DNA from: Methanomicrobia archaeon
GTDB taxonomy: Archaea > Halobacteriota > Bog-38 > Methanoflorentales > Methanoflorentaceae
DNA: 48,973 nucleotides
Direction of reading: 5' to 3'
NCBI GenBank assembly: GCA_015661395.1
Contig: JACWML010000012.1
Location: 1 to 48,973, forward strand
Both the position numbers and the translations under genes were made by a program. Positions 44,136-48,973 of this stretch are shown piece by piece (the first letter of the stretch is position 1; each line of letters opens with the position of its first letter). The notes under the pieces were generated by a model. It worked only from the letters and a program-made list of their open reading frames with translations, ran no database searches and was not told the DNA's origin.

Positions 44136-44945
44136 ATGACGAACAAATGGGACCCAGTCGACTATCACGAGCACTCGTACCCGCAATACGCGTTCGCGCT
44201 GGGACTAATCGAAAGGCTTAGGCTCAACGGTGACGAGCGCATCTTGGACGTTGGCTGTGGTGATGGGAAGGTGACTGCCGAGCTAGCGACACGTGTGCCG
44301 CACGGCTCTGTGCTCGGCATTGACGCCTCGCCCGACATGATCGCATTCGCTCGGATGATGTTCCCCCCATCCGCGCATCCCAACCTCTCATTTCATTATG
44401 GAGACGCAGCGAAGCTCACGTTCCGCCATCAATTTGATGTCGTCGTCGCCTTTGCGTCTCTCCACTGGGTCAAAGACCTGCCGAATGCGCTGCGCGGTAT
44501 CAAGCAAAGCCTCACGCCTGGTGGGCGCTTTGCGGCTCAGCTCGTGGCAAAACGATACGCCACAGCAGAGATTAAGTCGCCGCTGCACCGAGCACGAAGA
44601 GAGGTAATGGACCGCCCGGCGTGGAGAAAGTATTTTGAGGGATTCGAGCAGCGCAGGGCATACAGTGCCGACCAGTGCGAGCGACTCCTCAGAGACGCCG
44701 GCTTTGTGCTGCGGCGCTGCCAGTTCGTCACCGAAGAGGTGACGCACCAGGATGCTGACGCGCTCAAGGGATACGCACGATCGACGTGGCATCGATACAC
44801 CGACCGGATTCCTGCACAGAAGCGCGACGCCCTTCTTAACGAGGTCATACAGCGCTGCATCGAACTGTCGCCCGCAGATCGAAACGGACGGATACACGTG
44901 CGCGCGAGCATGCTCGAAGTCGACGCAACGGTCGCAGGCACGTGA
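44136..44945 (+). CDS. Class I SAM-dependent methyltransferase (trans-aconitate-methyltransferase-like)
   Basis: 269 residues from ATG 44136. Typical stretches: MTNKWDPVDYHEHSYPQYAF, ILDVGCGDGKVTAELATRVP (SAM loop), VLGIDASPDMIAFAR, FDVVVAFASLHWVKDLPNAL and LTPGGRFAAQLVAK. Trans-aconitate-type enzymes share HW and SL spacing. The substrate is not proven. The 50 upstream residues of the longer frame are not conserved. It stands alone. Confidence 0.86.
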   Translation: MTNKWDPVDYHEHSYPQYAFALGLIERLRLNGDERILDVGCGDGKVTAELATRVPHGSVLGIDASPDMIAFARMMFPPSAHPNLSFHYGDAAKLTFRHQFDVVVAFASLHWVKDLPNALRGIKQSLTPGGRFAAQLVAKRYATAEIKSPLHRARREVMDRPAWRKYFEGFEQRRAYSADQCERLLRDAGFVLRRCQFVTEEVTHQDADALKGYARSTWHRYTDRIPAQKRDALLNEVIQRCIELSPADRNGRIHVRASMLEVDATVAGT

Positions 44946-45068
44946 TCAGGTATGGAACTCGACCCCAACGTCGCAGCGCACCACGTCTCTGGCGGCGCAC
45001 TTCTCTCGGTGCCGTATGCCTCATACGCCCTAGTATCGTACTACCCAGAGTGGACACGTGTGCCGGCG

Positions 45069-46082
45069 TTACATACCTCCGATGGACGTCCAGCCGGACC
45101 ACTGATTGGTCGCGGCGTCATAGTTCTTCAGCCAGAGGCCGCCATCGCCGCCGCGCACAGAGACGTCGAGATAGGTACCCTCCCCCGACGCGTTATGCGA
45201 CGTTGCGGCTGCTGGCGACGAGGTTAGATATCCGCCGAAGTTTTGCCAGTCGTTCAAGTGGTCCCACTCATAGAGGGCGTGGTTCGTGCCGGTGACCAAC
45301 CAGCCGACCTCAGGGAGCCCTCCCCTTGTCCAGCTGTATTGGGCCGGGCCGGTGCCTGCGAGGAGCTGCCCGCCGATCTTGTTCCAGGAGCCCCAAGAAG
45401 TGGTGCCTCCATAGTTGGTGGACCTCGTCCAGAGGGCGCCATCGCCGCCGCGCACAGAGACGCCGATCTGACTGCCATCAGGTAGGGCCGATGCAGCGGG
45501 TCCCGACGTTAGATACCCGCCGAGGTTTTTCCAGCTGGGCGACTGGACCCCGTTGTCTGACCACTGCTGATAGAGGGCGTGGTTAGTGCCGGTGACCAAC
45601 CAGCCGACCTGGGTTGTTGCCCCTGAGGTAAAGCTGTACGCGGCAGGGCCGGTGCCTGCGAGGAGCTGCCCGCCGATCTTGGTCCAGGTAAGGGCCCAGG
45701 CATTCCCTCCCGCGCTAGACGTCTCATAGAGGGCCCCGTCCGTGCCGCGCACAAAAACGTGGAGCGTATTCCCCACGACCGTCGCAGCGGGGCTTGACGT
45801 CGCTACTCCGTGGATAGATTGCGGCGCCCCCCAGGTCACGCCGCCATCCGTCGACTCCCTGAAGTGGACCTGGTTGTCCGAACCTGTTGCAAATAGGAAG
45901 AGATTGCTTGCATTCTCCGCGCATACGGCCGGTGCTCCGACGACGGACATGCCGACCAGAGCAGGGGCTTGGACGTTCGCGCTGCTGCCCTGTGCCACAC
46001 TCAGGCTCGCAGAGACCGCACAGAGCGAGACGAGCACGAGGGCCGCCACGGCAATACTTATAAGCGTACTTTTGTATTTCAT
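45069..46082 (-). CDS. Secreted beta-propeller (PLL/tectonin-like) repeat protein
   Basis: 337 residues from ATG 46082 (GAGGTGA upstream; GTG 46094 is part of that site). A signal peptide (MKYKSTLISIAVAALVLVSL CAVSASLSVAQG) leads to blades of about 45-50 residues with W..LGG.LTS.PAA....... VRG.DGALW or GTNHALY, the pattern of PLL-type lectins and tectonins. It probably acts outside the cell, binding glycans. A 300-bp internal duplication (45271-45310 and 45571-45610, for example) is nearly identical in DNA. No enzymatic motif. Confidence 0.85.
   Translation of the reverse strand: MKYKSTLISIAVAALVLVSLCAVSASLSVAQGSSANVQAPALVGMSVVGAPAVCAENASNLFLFATGSDNQVHFRESTDGGVTWGAPQSIHGVATSSPAATVVGNTLHVFVRGTDGALYETSSAGGNAWALTWTKIGGQLLAGTGPAAYSFTSGATTQVGWLVTGTNHALYQQWSDNGVQSPSWKNLGGYLTSGPAASALPDGSQIGVSVRGGDGALWTRSTNYGGTTSWGSWNKIGGQLLAGTGPAQYSWTRGGLPEVGWLVTGTNHALYEWDHLNDWQNFGGYLTSSPAAATSHNASGEGTYLDVSVRGGDGGLWLKNYDAATNQWSGWTSIGGM
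45271..45680. repeat. 300-bp internal direct repeat in the propeller gene
   Basis: TAGAGGGCGTGGTT.GTGCC at 45271 and 45571, and GGGCCGGTGCCTGCGAGGAG at 45346 and 45646, are 300 bp apart. This is a recent duplication of two blades within the protein. Confidence 0.8.
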
Positions 46083-46290
46083 ACAACGATTCACCTCGTT
46101 CCCGGCGGTGGATCGTATCGCACGTTAAGATCAACATCCACGCAGAAACGTCCGCCAGCGGGGTTTCGTTTGAGACGCGTACGGGATGCACTTTAGACTG
46201 ATAAAGATTGCTTTGCCCGATATTGTCAATATTACCTTTGTTTGTCAATTAGGCGCTTTTTAGAAGCTTGATCATGCATCGACCTTCCAC

Positions 46291-46899
46291 TTGACAGAGT
46301 CAGGCAACCGGAACAAAACACAATGTTTGATTGATCCGCTCATCCATGGGAGAAGTGACGGTCTAAAGATGTTCGAATACAACTCGTTCGCGATGTGGAT
46401 CAAGCGGGCGAAGATCCCGGTTTATGCGGATAACGTCACATGTTACGTTAGGACATCTCAGGAAGTTTGCCGAGCAACATGTCGATGTCATTCAAAGGGA
46501 TCAATCAAAGCCACCACTGGCTCAGGCGCCATGGGATCGGGAATTGGGTTGGGGGTTGTTGACTATAAAACGCAGTTCCTGCGTCGCAGACCCTTGTTGG
46601 GTCGACTTGTGCGGCCGCGGCTAAACGGTGAATACGTGCGCGACGAAGCCTTGCAAGCGCGCGAGCTCATAGAGACCCTCGGCATACTTGATGCAATAGG
46701 CGTTGACGGCGCGTTTGTGTTTACCTTTATATCCCTTATTAACCCGTATAATGACAATCCCCGATACGACCTCGATAAGGCCAGCACCAGCTTGGTCAAA
46801 AGCTGTGGCGGCGGAAAACCTGGCACAACCTATCCAGACATGCCGTGGGAACCAAAGGAGTCGTTTAGAGCTGTGGCCGAGTACTATCGCACAGAATAG
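46291..46899 (+). pseudogene. Probably frameshifted hydrolase-like gene
   Basis: The frame reads KMFEYNSFAMWIKRAKIPVY and later NGEYVRDEALQARELIETLG ILDAIGVDGAFVFTFISLIN and KSCGGGKPGTTYPDMPWEPK ESFRAVAEYYRTE. The C-terminal 100 residues resemble a family with GVDGAFVFTF and PDMPWEPK. The middle (CRATCRCHSKGSIKATTG) looks out of frame, and a second plus-strand frame (46424-46624) overlaps it, so it seems frameshifted or mosaic. A glycoside-hydrolase-like TIM barrel is possible. Confidence 0.5.
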
Positions 46900-47068
46900 A
46901 TGTAAGCGCTGCTTGCACTGTCCTATCTATCCCAGTGCTCATTCGCGGGTGCCGGGGACACTTCCCCGTTTCATCTAGCGATAGCCTCTCTCTTATAACG
47001 TCAAAATCGCAGAGACCAAAGCGGAACGCTTAATGCGCCTTAGCGCACTACAGGCGAGAGGAGTTTCC

Positions 47069-47662
47069 GTGACGCGAAGCTTGGTCGGCACGCTTATTGC
47101 GATCATACTCGGCCTCGTGGTAGGCGTCGTGCTAGGTGCCATTCTCGGCGGCCTGCTTGAGTTCATCCTCTACTTCATAGTGACCGTGGTCCTGAGCTGG
47201 ATCGCGAGCGCCATCGGCTCGTGGATATTCGGCGCCCTGGCCGGACTGTACCTCGGCGGGATCATCGGCGGGGTTCTGGGCGCGTTCGTCGGCCTGATAA
47301 CGCACCTCCGCAATTGGTCCACGGCGTTTCACACGGCATTTTTTAGCGTCCTTGGGGCTGTCGCAGCGTGGATTGCGTTTACTCGGTACGGCGTCACCTT
47401 CGGCGGCACGCTAGGGATCACTGATGGCGCTTACATCGGCGCTGTTGTTGGGGTCATTGCCGGTTTCGTCGCTGGGGCACTTGCAGGAGGGAGAAGGATG
47501 GGCATGATCTTTAGCGCCATCGGCTCAGCGGTGGGCACGGCGATATTCGGTACGTACTTCTTTGTCTACCTCACCTCATCGACAAGCGTCGCCGTCGGAC
47601 TCGTATTGGGCCTGCTGATCGGGATTCTCTCAGGCTACAGCGCAGTAGCGCGGGGAAGGTAG
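47069..47662 (+). CDS. Polytopic Gly/Ala-rich membrane protein
   Basis: 197 residues from GTG 47069 with GAGGAG upstream; ATG 47033 is less likely. Four or more glycine-rich hydrophobic segments (LIAIILGLVVGVVLGAILGG; FGALAGLYLGGIIGGVLGAF; AVVGVIAGFVAGALAGG; VGLVLGLLIGILSGYSAVA) suggest a small membrane channel or anchor. No transport motif is visible. Arg-rich end (ARGR). Function unknown. Confidence 0.7.
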   Translation: MTRSLVGTLIAIILGLVVGVVLGAILGGLLEFILYFIVTVVLSWIASAIGSWIFGALAGLYLGGIIGGVLGAFVGLITHLRNWSTAFHTAFFSVLGAVAAWIAFTRYGVTFGGTLGITDGAYIGAVVGVIAGFVAGALAGGRRMGMIFSAIGSAVGTAIFGTYFFVYLTSSTSVAVGLVLGLLIGILSGYSAVARGR

Positions 47663-47940
47663 TGTCGCTTTTAAAGGTTTCTATACGGGTGCACAGACTT
47701 TTTTCTGCCTCTGTCACACGGTTTTAAAACTTCGTGATAAGTTTTTAGTCCGAAACGAGTCTAGATGATACGCAAGCACTCGACGCGCTCGTTTCGTGTT
47801 TCAGAACTGCGGGGAAAGAAGGGCAGGAGGACGAAGGGCGTCACACATATCTTAGCTCCCTAAGTAAGCGCCTTGTCGTGGGTACTCTGGTTGGCAGGCC
47901 AGATGGCGCAAACAGTCAAGAGAACAGATAAAGGCACGCT
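47663..47940. other. Intergenic stretch
   Basis: Contains T-runs (near 47699 and 47749) that may end the previous transcript. No gene or RNA is seen. Confidence 0.4.
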
Positions 47941-48309
47941 ATGGATGAAATACAATATCGAAGCCTTTGTCGTAAATACGGCGACTACTCAAGTTGGGCT
48001 ATTTGGAATCACGAAGATGAAGCCGATCCGACGATAATTGAATCGCACATCGACGAACTGAACGCAAATCACGTATTCATCGCATACAATTGTTCGAGGA
48101 CGGAAGGGTTTATTGGACACGGCCCTTGGGCCAACTTTAGGGGTTGGAAGCACGGCCGGAAACTAAAGCATGTGCATGCAATGATACGACTCTTCGCGGG
48201 TCTTACATTACCGATATGTTCAAGGGCATTGATTCGGAAATTGGCAGCTATTCGGCCTTCCACGCCGCAGATTCAAGCGGAACGATATTACCGAATCGAT
48301 TAAAAATTC
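47941..48309 (+). pseudogene. Frameshifted uracil-DNA-glycosylase-like hypothetical gene
   Basis: ATG 47941 starts MDEIQYRSLCRKYGDYSSWA IWN, then WANFRGWKHGRKLKHV; the homologous continuation is in another frame: ACNDTTLRGSYITDMFKGID. The family has KYG.YASWA, SNFH...HARKLKYACND T.LRGSYITDLFKG, resembling small UDG-like proteins. A two-base insertion near 48168 breaks it. It then fuses to a nicotinamidase fragment. Confidence 0.6.
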
Positions 48310-48519
48310 TCGGAGTTTGCAGAGATTTATATCGTCGGGCTGGCTACGGATTATTGCGTTAAATATACCGTGTTGGATGCGTTAAAAGAAGGCCTGAAAG
48401 TCTTTATATTGACTGATGCCATCGCCGAGGTTGAACAAGCCCAAAGGATTCTAGCCGCTTTGGAAGAGATGGTTAACAGTGGCGCTAAAGAAACAACATC
48501 CGAAGATTTATTTGGATAA
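48310..48519 (+). pseudogene. C-terminal fragment of a nicotinamidase (PncA-like)
   Basis: The frame reads EIYIVGLATDYCVKYTVLDA LKEGLKVFILTDAIAEVE and ends SGAKETTSEDLFG, TAA 48519. The T-D-Y-C nucleophile segment of nicotinamidases is clear, but the N-terminal half is missing and no start codon is present. It seems to be joined to the UDG-like remnant by a deletion. Confidence 0.65.
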
Positions 48520-48746
48520 ACCTCCCGCTATTGCGCGTCCAAAATAGTTGAAGCCTAAAAGCCAAAAATAGGCTTTCAGAATGAATTATTCCATTCAGTA
48601 AATCCAGGAAGATGCAAGTGCCTACCCGCCCCGGGACCGAGATAAACGGATTCCTTATTTCCAGCTTCGCAGTTTCTCAAACGCTGCGCGATTTCAAAAA
48701 CAGTTAGATTACAGTTTTGAGGTAAAAGCTCAGGAAGATCGCAAAA

Positions 48747-48973
48747 ATGGGTTTATCACGACAATATTCGCCGACAATGACCAAGGATTACAGCCAGATT
48801 TCAGATACGGCCCGTGCGGTGGATGCAGAGGTACTGCCCATGATGGCGTCGTACATCCGGCGTATATCGCCGCAGATCGCCGCCATGAGCGCCGACGAGG
48901 TGTTTGTGATCGCCGATTACGGCGCCGCAGACGGCGTGAATTCGAGCGAGTTGTTTGAAGCAGTCATCTGCCA
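48747..48973 (+). CDS. SAM-dependent methyltransferase, 5' part (cut by the window edge)
   Basis: ATG 48747 (or 48777) starts MGLSRQYSPTMTKDYSQISD and continues ARAVDAEVLPMMASYIRRIS PQIAAMSADEVFVIADYGAA DGVNSSELFEAVI. The IADYGAADGVNS loop resembles the SAM-binding motif of SABATH-type carboxyl methyltransferases (DLGCS.GPN). The frame is open to the edge. Only 75 residues can be read. Confidence 0.6.
   Translation, partial: MGLSRQYSPTMTKDYSQISDTARAVDAEVLPMMASYIRRISPQIAAMSADEVFVIADYGAADGVNSSELFEAVIC

Noticed and set aside
1-48973. tRNA and rRNA genes
   Set aside because: I looked for T-loop signatures (GTTCGAATC and similar) outside coding regions and found none with a matching acceptor stem.

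Overview
The window is a piece of an archaeal chromosome. Archaeal markers include TATA-binding protein, transcription factor E, the Hef helicase-nuclease, eukaryote-type glycyl-tRNA synthetase, an Sjogren p27-type zinc ribbon protein and a TRAM-domain protein. Two enzymes of the tetrahydromethanopterin C1 pathway (Ftr, Mtd) and a methanogenesis marker 4 (MtxX) homologue point to a methanogenic or methane/alkane-oxidising Halobacteriota lineage; an ANME-1-like organism would fit, but that is inference. Promoters show archaeal TATA boxes, and some genes look leaderless. Coding bias is moderate-GC in the core and AT-richer in several accessory genes.

Layout. About 0.6-26.6 kb is mostly core: a PC4-like protein, a repeat protein, mtd and ftr on the minus strand with a terminator after mtd, a lone LigD-type phosphoesterase, TPR proteins, glyS, an Lrp regulator, mtxX, a CopA copper ATPase carrying a frameshift, an amidohydrolase, a TrmO/FmdE-like fusion, a metallo-hydrolase, hef, pyrE, a DUF362-ferredoxin fusion, a TRAM protein, a HEAT-repeat protein, a frameshifted isochorismatase-type hydrolase and tfe. 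From 27 kb the window becomes accessory and mosaic: a coiled-coil gene built on a 21-bp tandem repeat, an eroded CRISPR array holding a small gene between two repeats, a TPR gene interrupted by TAG, and truncated or frameshifted membrane-protein genes. A rubrerythrin/ferritin pair (bacterial-looking, with strong Shine-Dalgarno sites) precedes tbp. The stretch 34.5-41.3 kb has an iron-sulfur flavoprotein, a decayed tyrosine recombinase, an ABC exporter, two terminase-small-subunit-like genes (one broken) and a RecB-type nuclease tail; it looks like provirus or element debris. The last 8 kb holds hydrolase and methyltransferase genes, a secreted beta-propeller protein, a polytopic membrane protein and a mosaic of gene fragments at the right edge.

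The most unusual locus is 27,970-28,528: four CRISPR-type repeats in graded stages of decay, with an intact 101-codon gene between repeats 2 and 3 where a spacer should be. Many accessory genes have one-base frameshifts, several at homopolymers, so true decay and sequence error cannot be separated without reads. No tRNA or rRNA gene was seen.
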